DNA of 64,000 nucleotides from an uncultured Paracoccaceae bacterium (GTDB lineage: Bacteria; Pseudomonadota; Alphaproteobacteria; Rhodobacterales; Rhodobacteraceae). The stretch lies in assembly GCA_905182105.1 (NCBI GenBank), contig CAJJAR010000010.1:41119-105118 (forward strand), written 5' to 3'. Position numbers and translations under genes: made by a program. Each line of letters starts with the position of its first letter. Position 1 is the first letter of the stretch. Below the pieces are notes generated by a model that saw only the letters and a program-made list of their open reading frames with translations, ran no database searches and was not told the origin of the DNA. Shown piece after piece: positions 31,265 to 40,586 of this stretch.

Positions 31265-32294
31265 GTGATTTATCTTGCACTTTTATCCCTGTTAGGGACT
31301 GGCCTCGCAGCGTTGGCTGTAGACACCTTTATGGACAGCGACGACCAAAGTACGAACCCCAAAGATGAGCTCATTGTGAAAGGGACCAACCAACCTAACA
31401 TACTGGAAGCCACGCGAGGCCAAACTGCAAATGGCTACGCCGGTGATGACCGAATTGAGGTGACAGGCGCAAATGCCAGCGTGAATGGAGGCGCTGGTGA
31501 CGACAGCATTATTTCCTCTGGATATTTGGATGTTATTTTGGGCGGAGGCCGTGACGGCGACTATATCGACTATGTGCCCTTGGTAATAAAGGTTTAGATC
31601 AAGGATCTGTTCAGGGTGGCCCAGGGAATAAAACGATTAATGCACGCGGCAAAGGCGGCGCTACGCTCGATGGCGGGCCAGGAAATGACTAGATCAACGC
31701 GCAGGGTGCATTTATTAGCGTTTCGGGCGGCGATGGCGATGGCGATGACACTATAATCGGCAACAATAGTGAAGATGATCGCGGTTCATATATTTATGGC
31801 AATGCCGGCGATGTTCTCATTGTTTTGAAAGACACTCCAGCCCACCAACGCGGATCCCTCGCTGACGGGGGCGCTGGAAACGACACTATATCTACACTGA
31901 CATATCTGGGTGGAAATGAGACTGATGACATATTAACTGGTTGCGAGGGCGCGGACCGGTTTGAATTGGGTTTTGGGTTTGACTTCCACATTGACAATTA
32001 TGACGAAACGGAAGAACCTGAAATAGTGACGATAATCACAGACTTTGTGCCGGTAGAAGACGTTTTGTCCTGCCGATCACTATGTTTGAGTATGCGGACG
32101 GCATCAACGACAGCCAGTTTCCAATCTCCTTTGAGATCGCTCAGTCCCCGGATGACGCACATACAGATGTCATCTTTTCAGCAGAGGTTCCTGCAACGTC
32201 TTCTGAAACATCTAGCACAACAATCAGCGCGAAAATCAGACACTCAGGAACAATTAGCCTGAACCCAAGTGGTGTCGTTTTGGTCGACCTTTAA
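31265..32294 (+). pseudogene. RTX-like calcium-binding protein, copy 1, broken
   Basis: Starts with a GTG at 31265 after GGAGA and a short hydrophobic leader (IYLALLSLLGTGLAAL). Glycine-rich nonapeptide-type repeats follow: NGGAGDDSI, then in another frame LDGGPGND, SGGDGDGDDTI and DGGAGNDTI, followed by DRFELGFGF and TIITDFVP, the usual C-terminal cap of RTX proteins. Lesions are a frameshift near 31580-31597 ending at TAG 31595, a TAG at 31690, and a one-base loss near 32066 before the final ADGINDSQFPISFEIAQ segment. Reads as a secreted or surface calcium-binding protein that is now dead. A paralogue follows directly. Confidence 0.75.
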
Positions 32295-32517
32295 CCTAAC
32301 TTAATTAGCAAAGTTAAGAAAAACCTATTTGTGAGTTTAGACCAGCGCGCCAAGGAGTTCTCTGGATTTGTGATGCTTAACATCTAAAGCTCAACGCATT
32401 GGTTCGGTAAGGCTCGATGCTGATCTGAGACATGTTATTCGTACCCCTATTACCTTGCGCCATTTATTCAGGTGTATTTGACTTCATCTCTTTTTGATCG
32501 ATCAGGAGATTTGTTCA

Positions 32518-33274
32518 GTGTTGTGTATTATCCTTTTATCCCTTTTGGGGCCTTGCCACAGTCGCGAGTGATGCCCTGAATGATGAAAACAGTGAGCCCT
32601 CCTTGCCCGAGGATGACAACATCGTTGAGGGCACAAATAATCCCGACATCTAAGAGGCGGCCCAAAACCAAACCGTCAACGGCTACGCTGGCTATAACAC
32701 GATTGAAGCGACAGGCGGCAACGCAGTCATCAATGGCAATTCCGGCAGCGACAGCCTGTCTTCAGGCTACGAACTAAATGTAACGTTGAATGGAAATGGT
32801 GGCAGTGACCAGATTATTTTGCAAGCAAACGGAACTGATGACCAAGCGGCCGCATTTGGTGGCTTTGGGAATGACACAATCAATGCTTTCGGCCAAGGTG
32901 GCACAGTGGATGGTGGCGAGGCCAAAGACCGTTTCGAATTGCTTTTCGGAGGTTTGGAATTTGTTAGCGACTCTCCTGATCAAGGTGTCGTGACCACGAT
33001 CACCGACTTTGTCCCTGGCGAAGATGTGCTTGTTCTGCCACTCGAGATCGACACCGCTGGTAGTGGCGGCGATACACCTATCACTTTCGAAATCGTTCAA
33101 GCTGATGACGACAGTTATACTGATACCATTTTTTCAGCTGTATACCCTGCAGCGACATCAACAGAAACTGCAATCACATCGACAGCAACAATACGTTTGT
33201 TGTGCACCACCAATTTGACGATTGCTGATGCTACTCAAGCCAATCTTGAACACTCGCGATTCGACGACTTTTAG
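32518..33274 (+). pseudogene. RTX-like calcium-binding protein, copy 2, broken
   Basis: A diverged tandem paralogue of the gene just upstream. GTG 32518 after AGGAGA opens a leader ILLSLLG that matches copy 1. The frame shifts near 32549 and then reads ATVASDALNDENSE, meets TAA at 32651-32653 (NPDI-stop-EAAQNQTVNGYAGYN), and runs on to 33274 with GGFGNDTINAFGQGG, KDRFELLFGG and VTTITDFVPGEDVLVLPLE. The long open part (from about 32654) has no start codon context of its own and is probably not a functional gene. Fewer clean repeats than copy 1. Confidence 0.72.
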
Positions 33275-33409
33275 TAAAAACCTCGAATTTGGACGGCGAC
33301 AATTAACCCTTTTTCGAGTGATTGGGTTGTTAAATCGTCAAACTGTACAAAACCATCCTCAATTTGCACAGTCTTACGCAAAACCTATGGTTTCGGGCAA
33401 AATAGCCTT

Positions 33410-33431
33410 CACCAAACTGCGCAGTTTGGTG
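33410..33431. repeat. Perfect 22-bp palindrome
   Basis: CACCAAACTGC followed immediately by GCAGTTTGGTG, a perfect inverted repeat without spacer. It lies between the second RTX pseudogene and the convergent methyltransferase gene. There is no T run, so it is unlike a terminator and more like a protein-binding site or a small mobile-repeat remnant. Confidence 0.6.
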
Positions 33432-33512
33432 GTGTATCTATATAGTTTACACTTGTTTTGGACCATTCTCTGACTTCATAGGAACAGCATTTCTCAGGTT
33501 AATACACCGCCC

Positions 33513-34262
33513 TCAGGTCGGTTCGACCGCCGGCGTGCCCAACCCTTCAAGCACGTTAATAGCACGTCTTTGGCGCGCAACTGTACCCTTTGGCGGATAG
33601 ACTTGTTTGGTCGCTTCAACCATCACCACACCACCGGCAACCATAGCTGGCATATACCCCCCAATCCGCTCAAACATGGGTGCCGATTTCATCCAAATTC
33701 GCTTACCTGACGGCAACTGATACAACGCCCCCACATGCCGTTCTGGCACGAACTGGTGCCGCCGCAACTCAGCCTCTAACTGCCCCACAGAATAAGGCCG
33801 CCCATAGCCAAAAGGCGTACCATCGCGCCGTGCCCAAACCCCTGCCCGATTGGGTACGATGAACAGCACTTTGCCCCCCGGCCCCAAGACACGCCAGCAT
33901 TCTTCGAGCAGGTCAAAAGAATGGTGAGATGTTTCAAGACCATGTAAAACAACCAATTTATCGATATGTCCAGTTTCGATCGGCCACCGTGTTTCCTCGG
34001 TCAACACCGACACATTAGGTTCATTGGCGGGCCACGACATCACGCCTTGGGGTCCCGGCATAAGCGCTATAACCCGTCGCGCATCCTCAAGATATGGACG
34101 CAATAGAGGCGCGGCAAAACCATAACCGACAACGGTTTGCCCCTTTGCCTCGGGCCAGATGTTCAACATCTGTGTGCGCAACGATTTCTGCGCCGCACGC
34201 CCGAGCGTACTGCGGTAATAGAAGTTCCTCAAATCTTGTACATCAAGGTGCATTGCAGACAC
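33513..34262 (-). CDS. Class I SAM-dependent methyltransferase-like protein
   Basis: A 249-residue protein with a methyltransferase type 11-like core. The strand-loop regions are TVVGYGFAAPLLRP near residue 43 and the later ECWRVLGPGGKVLFIVPNR near residue 121, typical of class I folds. The usual GxGxG is only GYGFA, so SAM binding may be weakened. Such proteins are regularly divergent from gloB in Rhodobacterales, as here (58 bp apart). The substrate is unknown. The first Met at 34262 or the one three codons on could be the start. Confidence 0.82.
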   Translation of the reverse strand: MSAMHLDVQDLRNFYYRSTLGRAAQKSLRTQMLNIWPEAKGQTVVGYGFAAPLLRPYLEDARRVIALMPGPQGVMSWPANEPNVSVLTEETRWPIETGHIDKLVVLHGLETSHHSFDLLEECWRVLGPGGKVLFIVPNRAGVWARRDGTPFGYGRPYSVGQLEAELRRHQFVPERHVGALYQLPSGKRIWMKSAPMFERIGGYMPAMVAGGVVMVEATKQVYPPKGTVARQRRAINVLEGLGTPAVEPT

Positions 34263-34320
34263 TTCCCCAATAGGTCAAATTAGGATAAAATCACCTTGCA
34301 GTGTAACAACCATCAGGTAA

Positions 34321-35094
34321 ATGGCCATGCCCCTTGAGATCGTCACAATCCCATGCCTTCAAGACAACTATGCGTATCTGATCCATGATGCTGCAAGTAG
34401 CCAAACTGCCCTTGTCGATGTACCGGAAGCATCACCTATCTTGGCCGAATTAAATCAACGTGGTTGGGTACTTAGCGAAGTTTGGATCACGCACCACCAC
34501 CCAGATCACGTCGATGGGCTGCCAGAAGTTCTGGCGCAGTATCCGGTAAAAGTTGTGGGGTCCAAAGGCGACGCGCACCGCCTTCCTCAGCTAGATGTGG
34601 CTGTGGCCGACGCTGACAATTTCAGCTTTGGTGGCGAAGCGGTAGAAGTATTGGACATGTCTGGTCATACCATCGACCACATTGCATTCTATCTGCCAGC
34701 ATCTGATGCGTTTTTCACGGCTGACAGCTTAATGGTGATGGGCTGCGGACGCCTGTTTGAAGGCACACCTGCACAGATGTATGCGAGCCTACAAAAAACT
34801 GCCGAAATGCCCCCCCAAACGCACATTTATTCAGGCCACGAATACACCGCCAGCAACGCCTCTTTTGCTACGACGGTTGATCCTGCGAATTCGGCACTTA
34901 TATTGCGTATAAAGGACATTGAAGACAAACGCGCAAACGGACTGCCGACCATCCCTTCAACTTTGGAATTAGAGCGTGAAACCAACCCATTCTTGCGTGC
35001 AGACAACCCCGAAATCCAAGAGCACCTAAACCTTACCGGCGCATCCCCCATTGATGTCTTCACTGAAATTCGCGCTCGTAAAGATAGGTTTTGA
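34321..35094 (+). CDS. gloB: Hydroxyacylglutathione hydrolase (glyoxalase II)
   Basis: Hydrolyses S-lactoylglutathione in methylglyoxal detoxification. The metallo-beta-lactamase motif THHHPDHVDG near residue 58 supplies the binuclear metal site, with HTIDHIAF near residue 116 and SGHEYTASNASFA near residue 170 giving the further His ligands. The C-terminal helical domain ends FTEIRARKDRF, as in GloB. The ATG two codons on (34327) is an alternative start. Divergent from the methyltransferase gene. Confidence 0.94.
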   Translation: MAMPLEIVTIPCLQDNYAYLIHDAASSQTALVDVPEASPILAELNQRGWVLSEVWITHHHPDHVDGLPEVLAQYPVKVVGSKGDAHRLPQLDVAVADADNFSFGGEAVEVLDMSGHTIDHIAFYLPASDAFFTADSLMVMGCGRLFEGTPAQMYASLQKTAEMPPQTHIYSGHEYTASNASFATTVDPANSALILRIKDIEDKRANGLPTIPSTLELERETNPFLRADNPEIQEHLNLTGASPIDVFTEIRARKDRF

Positions 35095-35266
35095 CGAAAA
35101 CTTGATAGCAGGTTGATCAATTATATTGGCTTTTCAGGCCCTTTTGTAAAAGAAAGCACTTGAAGCTGGCCACCGATCAACCAAACTCTAACTGTATAAT
35201 GCCACGGATGGTTCAGCCGCGAGATTGCTCGCATCCCTAAACCGCCCCGATCGACAGGAGCACAAC

Positions 35267-37588
35267 GTGCCTTCATTTTCGACCACACTAGAAAAAGCCA
35301 TCCACGCAGCACTTGCGCTGGCAAATGATCGTCATCACGAGTTCGCAACCCTCGAGCATTTATTGCTCACGTTGCTGGATGAGCCAGATGCGAAAAAAGT
35401 GATGCAGGCGTGTTCTGTTGACGCTGACGAACTGCGCGGTGCGCTTGTTAAATTCGTCGACGAAGAGTTGGCAAATCTAATCACAGATATTGATGGTTCT
35501 GAAGCTGTGCCAACAGCTGCTTTCCAACGTGTTATCCAACGCGCGGCGATCCATGTTCAGTCATCGGGCCGAACAGAGGTCACAGGTGCCAATGTCATCG
35601 TTGCCATCTTTGCAGAACGTGAATCAAACGCGGCCTTCTTCCTGCAAGAACAGGATATGACGCGCTATGATGCGGTAAACTTTATCGCTCACGGTGTGGC
35701 CAAAGACCCCGAGTATGGTGAAGAACGTCACGTTTCAGGAACCCCTGACGGTCTGGACAATGATCTAGGCGTCACGGACGGCGAGAAGAAAGAAAGCGCA
35801 CTCGAGAAATACTGCGTAGACTTGAACGTGAAATCACGTGAGGGCGACATTGATCCATTGATCGGGCGCGACAATGAAGTTGAACGCTGTATTCAGGTGC
35901 TTTGCCGTCGTCGTAAAAACAACCCGCTTTTGGTTGGTGATCCCGGCGTTGGCAAAACAGCGATTGCAGAGGGCCTTGCCCGTAAGATCGTTGCAGGAGA
36001 AACACCTGAAGTGCTGTCTGAAACCACCATCTTCTCACTTGATATGGGCGCATTGCTTGCAGGTACCCGTTACCGCGGAGACTTTGAAGAACGTTTAAAG
36101 GCAGTTGTGACTGAGCTAGAGGCACATGACGATGCAGTCTTATTCATCGATGAAATCCACACTGTTATTGGCGCTGGCGCTACATCGGGCGGGGCAATGG
36201 ACGCCTCCAACTTGTTAAAGCCTGCTCTTGCCGGTGGGAAGTTGCGCACGATGGGTTCAACGACTTATCAAGAGTTCCGCCAGCACTTTGAGAAGGATCG
36301 CGCCTTAAGCCGTCGTTTCCAAAAGATCGATGTGAATGAGCCATCCGTTGAGGATGCCGTAAAAATTCTGCGTGGTATCAAATCGTATTTTGAGGACCAT
36401 CACTCGGTCAAGTACACGGCCGATGCTATCAAATCCTCTGTTGAATTGGCTGCCCGTTATATCAACGACCGTAAATTACCAGACAGTGCAATTGACGTGA
36501 TCGACGAGGCAGGTGCTGCACAGCATTTGATCCCCGCCGCAAAGCGCCGCAAGACGATTGGTATCAAAGAGGTCGAAGCCGTTGTGGCCAAGATCGCGCG
36601 CATACCGCCAAAGAGCGTTTCCAAAGACGATGCCGTTGTATTGCGCGATCTAGAGACATCGTTGAAACGCGTTGTCTTTGGTCAGGACAAAGCGATCGAG
36701 GCACTGTCCAGCGCCATCAAACTTGCCCGTGCAGGTCTGCGTGAGCCAGAAAAGCCGATCGGTAACTACCTGTTCGCTGGCCCTACAGGTGTTGGTAAAA
36801 CTGAAGTCGCCAAACAGCTTGCTGATACACTTGGGGTTGAACTCCTGCGTTTTGACATGTCCGAGTATATGGAAAAGCACGCCGTTTCACGTCTGATTGG
36901 TGCCCCTCCCGGCTATGTCGGCTTTGACCAAGGGGGCATGCTGACGGATGGCATTGATCAGCACCCTCATTGTGTCCTGTTGCTAGATGAAATGGAAAAA
37001 GCACACCCGGATGTTTACAACATTCTACTTCAGGTTATGGATCACGGCAAACTGACCGATCACAATGGCCGAACCGTTGATTTCCGCAATGTGGTCTTAA
37101 TCATGACGTCGAATGCCGGTGCTGCAGAGCAAGCGAAAGAGGCCATAGGCTTTGGTCGCGACAGCCGCGTTGGCGAAGACACCGCGGCGATTGAACGGAC
37201 ATTTACACCTGAATTCCGCAACCGTCTAGATGCAGTCATCAGCTTCTCTCGTCTTCCGAAAGAGGTCATCAATCAGGTCGTTGAGAAGTTTGTTCTGCAA
37301 CTTGAAGCACAGCTGATGGATCGCAATGTGACTATTGAGCTGACCAAAGCAGCCGCTGCTTGGTTGGGCGATCGTGGCTATGATAAGAAAATGGGTGCGC
37401 GGCCACTGGGACGCGTCATTCAAGAGCACATCAAAAAGCCACTGGCTGAGGAACTGTTGTTTGGTAAATTGACCAAAGGTGGCGTTGTCAAAGTTGGCGT
37501 TAAGGGTCGGAAGTTAGACATCAAGATCGAAGGTTTGGCCAAACCACGCATTTCTGGTGACAAGCCACCTTTGCTCACCGCAGAATAA
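35267..37588 (+). CDS. clpA: ATP-dependent Clp protease ATP-binding subunit ClpA
   Basis: AAA+ unfoldase that feeds substrates to ClpP. The 773-residue protein has a Clp_N double repeat (residues 1-145), AAA module 1 with Walker A GDPGVGKTAI and Walker B VLFIDEIHT, AAA module 2 with GPTGVGKTEV, and the ClpP-docking loop IGF in AKEAIGFGRDSR near residue 625. The start is the GTG at 35267, 6 bases after AGGAG; the frame extends 14 codons upstream without support. An N-end rule adaptor gene (clpS) is not adjacent. Confidence 0.95.
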   Translation: MPSFSTTLEKAIHAALALANDRHHEFATLEHLLLTLLDEPDAKKVMQACSVDADELRGALVKFVDEELANLITDIDGSEAVPTAAFQRVIQRAAIHVQSSGRTEVTGANVIVAIFAERESNAAFFLQEQDMTRYDAVNFIAHGVAKDPEYGEERHVSGTPDGLDNDLGVTDGEKKESALEKYCVDLNVKSREGDIDPLIGRDNEVERCIQVLCRRRKNNPLLVGDPGVGKTAIAEGLARKIVAGETPEVLSETTIFSLDMGALLAGTRYRGDFEERLKAVVTELEAHDDAVLFIDEIHTVIGAGATSGGAMDASNLLKPALAGGKLRTMGSTTYQEFRQHFEKDRALSRRFQKIDVNEPSVEDAVKILRGIKSYFEDHHSVKYTADAIKSSVELAARYINDRKLPDSAIDVIDEAGAAQHLIPAAKRRKTIGIKEVEAVVAKIARIPPKSVSKDDAVVLRDLETSLKRVVFGQDKAIEALSSAIKLARAGLREPEKPIGNYLFAGPTGVGKTEVAKQLADTLGVELLRFDMSEYMEKHAVSRLIGAPPGYVGFDQGGMLTDGIDQHPHCVLLLDEMEKAHPDVYNILLQVMDHGKLTDHNGRTVDFRNVVLIMTSNAGAAEQAKEAIGFGRDSRVGEDTAAIERTFTPEFRNRLDAVISFSRLPKEVINQVVEKFVLQLEAQLMDRNVTIELTKAAAAWLGDRGYDKKMGARPLGRVIQEHIKKPLAEELLFGKLTKGGVVKVGVKGRKLDIKIEGLAKPRISGDKPPLLTAE

Positions 37589-37590
37589 TC

Positions 37591-38559
37591 CGCGCATGCC
37601 TCACAGCCGTCGCAGCCCTTTATGCCGCGACTACGACTGTTGGGGCACAAGAGTTGGTCCTATCGTCCTCCAATGATTGTTCACTGGGGGACCATTGCTA
37701 CATCCAGCAATATGTTGATCACACAGATGGTGAAGGTGTATCCGACTTTTGCTGCTCAACCCTCAGCTATGACGACCATTAAGGCACCTATTTTGCGCTC
37801 CGCACATTAGAACAAATGCGTGCTGGGGTAGACGTGGTAGCGTCAACGAAATGAACCATGATGGGAACTCGCAATAGCGTTGATGACGTCCTTTACACCG
37901 CCAAGAATGCTACCAATTTTAAGGGTAAAGAATGTGGAAATGGCTTGGTTATTCGCCACGAATATGGCTGGGAAACCCAATACTGCCATATGAAAAAAGG
38001 ATCGGTGCAGGTCAAAACCGGTGAGATTTTTGAGGCTGGTAGGGTTCTAGGTCAAATTGGCCTCAGTGGCCACACCCAATTTCCCCATGTTCATCTTTCG
38101 GTTCGCAAAGATGGTAAAATGGTTGATCCGTTCGATCCTGATGGCAACATCACATGCGGCGAACCTGACGAAGACGCCCTTTGGAACGAACCACTGCCCT
38201 ACCGCGCAGATGCCGTTCTATATGCTGCGTTTGCAGATCATGTTGCCGCATTTGGAGATGTGAAATCAGGACGTGACGCCGCACAAAACCTACCCGTTGG
38301 CGCGCCCGCAATCGTTATTTTTGGATTTGGTTTTGGTGCTAAGAAGGGCGACAAGATGCGCCTTATCTTGGAAGGGCCGACTGGTATCATGCTAGACAAA
38401 ACGGTCCTAATCAAAAAAAACAAGGCGCAGCTGTTCCGCGCAATTGGAAAACGTCTGGCCAAAGACAGCTGGCCAACGGAGATATATTTTGGATCAATCT
38501 CTTTGGTGCGTGATGGCTATGTCATCAGCACGGAAAAGACCAAAATTGCGGTCGAATAG
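37591..38559 (+). pseudogene. M23 family metallopeptidase (LysM-less), broken by two stops and loss of a zinc ligand
   Basis: The frame reads a signal-peptide-like start (ACLTAVAALYAATTTVGAQE), then HCYIQQYVDHTDGEGVSDF and STLSYDDH-stop-GTYFAL, and after about 30 more residues a second stop TGA just before MMGTRNSVDDVLY, then NGLVIRHEYGWETQYCHMK and FPHVHLSVRKDGK. Intact relatives read H-x-G-T-D-F at the first zinc site; here the TAA (37777-37779 region) replaces the second residue and Tyr replaces the Asp. The HVH ligands near 38090 remain. The original start codon is not recognised, and the second half could be read from 37858, but catalysis would be lost. It directly follows clpA. Confidence 0.8.
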
Positions 38560-38564
38560 CCGCG

Positions 38565-40586
38565 TTATTTCTCAGTGAATTTCAACTCAATCCGGCGATT
38601 TTGTGCACGCGCTTCCGGGGTGTCAGCACGGTTGATAGGTTGATACTGACCAAAGCCATTTGCAGCCAATCGGCTAGGCGGTATGGCCAAGAAGTTTGCC
38701 ATGTATTTTACAACTGACAATGCACGCGCTTGACTAAGTTCCCAGTTGTCCGAAAACTCGCCTAACCCAGACAAGGGAACATTGTCGGTGTGTCCATCTA
38801 CGCGGATGACCCAATCGATTTCAGGCGGAATTTCATCTGCGATTCCACGTAAAATTGCAGCGATTTTCGCAATCTCACCTTCACCCAATGGCGAAAGTTG
38901 CGCGCCTCCAGGTGGGAACAGGACCTCCGACGAGAATACAAATCTGTCCCCTTCGATCCGCACGCCTTCTTGGGTTCCCAACAAATCGCGCAGACGTCCA
39001 AAAAATTCGGAACGATATTGTGCCAAGTCTTTTGTTTCGGCTTCAAGCCGCTTGCGCTCTTGCTCCTCAAGCACACGACGGCGGCGTTCTTCGGCGACTG
39101 CACGTGCAAGCGCTGTGTTTAGATCAGACCCAAGTGATTGCAATTGAACCTGCGCTTCTTCATCGCGTCGCTCCGCTAGGTTGAGAAGGCCGCTTAGTTC
39201 CTTAAGCTGCGTGCGCAAGGCCGCTACTTGCTGGTTCAGCAACTCAGTTTGGCGTTGGGCCGCAGCGCTGGTCGCACGTTCCCGAGATAAAGTGCTTTCA
39301 GCATTTTCGAGCAAAAGTGCCTGCTGTTCTGTGGCAGACAGTAGATCACGCGACGTTTGCTCAGACTGCAATTTGGCAGCCAGCGCGGCCGTGAGCTGCT
39401 TGCGCACCTCATCCTCATTTATGGCAGCAACAGTCAGTGACTGTTCCACCGCTAATTTCGCTGCCAAAGTAGCTGTTAGGCGCGCCTGAACTTCAGCCGC
39501 CGTTTCATCATCCAAAAAATTTTGCGCCTGCAGATCCGCAATTTGTTGAATAGCAATCGATAATTGAACTTGAAGCTCTGCTGCACTTTGATCTGTTAAG
39601 TTAAGTTGCGTCCGCAAATTATCTGCATCGTTTTGTGCTGCAAGCAGTTCAGCCTGCAGGCTTTGGCTTTGCGATGTGCCATCTTCAACTTGAGAAAGCA
39701 AAGCGACCAACTGGCTGTTTAGATCACCTTGGACTGAACGCGCAGCAGCCAGCAGCGTCAGTGTTTCCTCAGCTTCACGGCGCTTGGCTTCAAGCGACAG
39801 TGTCATTGCCGTCAATTCAGCGCCCGCATTTTCAAGACGGTTCCGCAATGCTTCTGCCGCAGCTGCCTCAACTAACTTAGCGGCTTCTTCTTCGCTCAGC
39901 GCCTCAGCAGTCGTTGCGAGTTGTTGTTCAAGTACAATTACACGATCTTCAGTTTGCGCACCTTGCGTCTGAAGGTCCGCGATCAGTGCCTCTAGCGCCT
40001 CACGTCTACTTGCCGCCAATCTTGCCACTTCGCTTTGGGCGTCAATTTCGGTGCGACTTGTTGCTAACGCAAGGTTCAACGCCTCTTGTTCCGAAATCAA
40101 ACTTGTCTGTTCAGTTTCAAGGAGCGTTTGTTCTGTTTCGAGCGCCGCAATCGTGCCTAGTGCGTCTTCACGTTGCGCCAAAAGGCCCGCAACCTGCGCC
40201 TCAAATGCAGTTATCTGAATTCCAGCTTCTGCCAATCGTTGGACTTGAGTGTCGCGCTCGGCCGTTAGCGTCGCGATAACATTCGCCTGGAATTTGGCTT
40301 GATTGCGTGCTTCGTTCAGCGTTGCGCTAAGCGCATTTACGCGCGCGCCAAGTTGATTGCCACGCTGTTCCTCCAAACCCAACGCTTGCGCCAGTGCCGC
40401 AACATTGCCAGCAAGTTCGTTTAACTCGACCTCTTGGCCCGAAATTGTCTCACGCAGAACAAATTGAACAGCCATAAAGATGGTTAAAACGAACATCAGG
40501 ACCAACAAAAGACCTGTCATTGCATCCACAAAACCCGGCCAAATCGACGCCTGGAACCGTGCGCCCGTGCGTCGTGATAAGGCCAT
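38565..40586 (-). CDS. MotB/OmpA-like cell-wall-binding protein with a very long coiled coil
   Basis: A 673-residue protein. An N-terminal membrane helix (GFVDAMTGLLLVLMFVLTIFM, residues about 18-38) resembles MotB/TolR; residues about 48-530 are a nearly unbroken Ala/Gln/Glu/Leu-rich coiled coil; and the C-terminal 110 residues form an OmpA/MotB peptidoglycan-binding domain with VDGHTDNVPLSG and ANGFGQYQPI...NRRIELKF. It overlaps the upstream ExbB/MotA-like gene by one base, so the two form one complex. This is likely an envelope motor-type unit; the cargo or effect is unknown. See the findings for a comparison with Zorya-type stators. Confidence 0.88.
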   Translation of the reverse strand: MALSRRTGARFQASIWPGFVDAMTGLLLVLMFVLTIFMAVQFVLRETISGQEVELNELAGNVAALAQALGLEEQRGNQLGARVNALSATLNEARNQAKFQANVIATLTAERDTQVQRLAEAGIQITAFEAQVAGLLAQREDALGTIAALETEQTLLETEQTSLISEQEALNLALATSRTEIDAQSEVARLAASRREALEALIADLQTQGAQTEDRVIVLEQQLATTAEALSEEEAAKLVEAAAAEALRNRLENAGAELTAMTLSLEAKRREAEETLTLLAAARSVQGDLNSQLVALLSQVEDGTSQSQSLQAELLAAQNDADNLRTQLNLTDQSAAELQVQLSIAIQQIADLQAQNFLDDETAAEVQARLTATLAAKLAVEQSLTVAAINEDEVRKQLTAALAAKLQSEQTSRDLLSATEQQALLLENAESTLSRERATSAAAQRQTELLNQQVAALRTQLKELSGLLNLAERRDEEAQVQLQSLGSDLNTALARAVAEERRRRVLEEQERKRLEAETKDLAQYRSEFFGRLRDLLGTQEGVRIEGDRFVFSSEVLFPPGGAQLSPLGEGEIAKIAAILRGIADEIPPEIDWVIRVDGHTDNVPLSGLGEFSDNWELSQARALSVVKYMANFLAIPPSRLAANGFGQYQPINRADTPEARAQNRRIELKFTEK

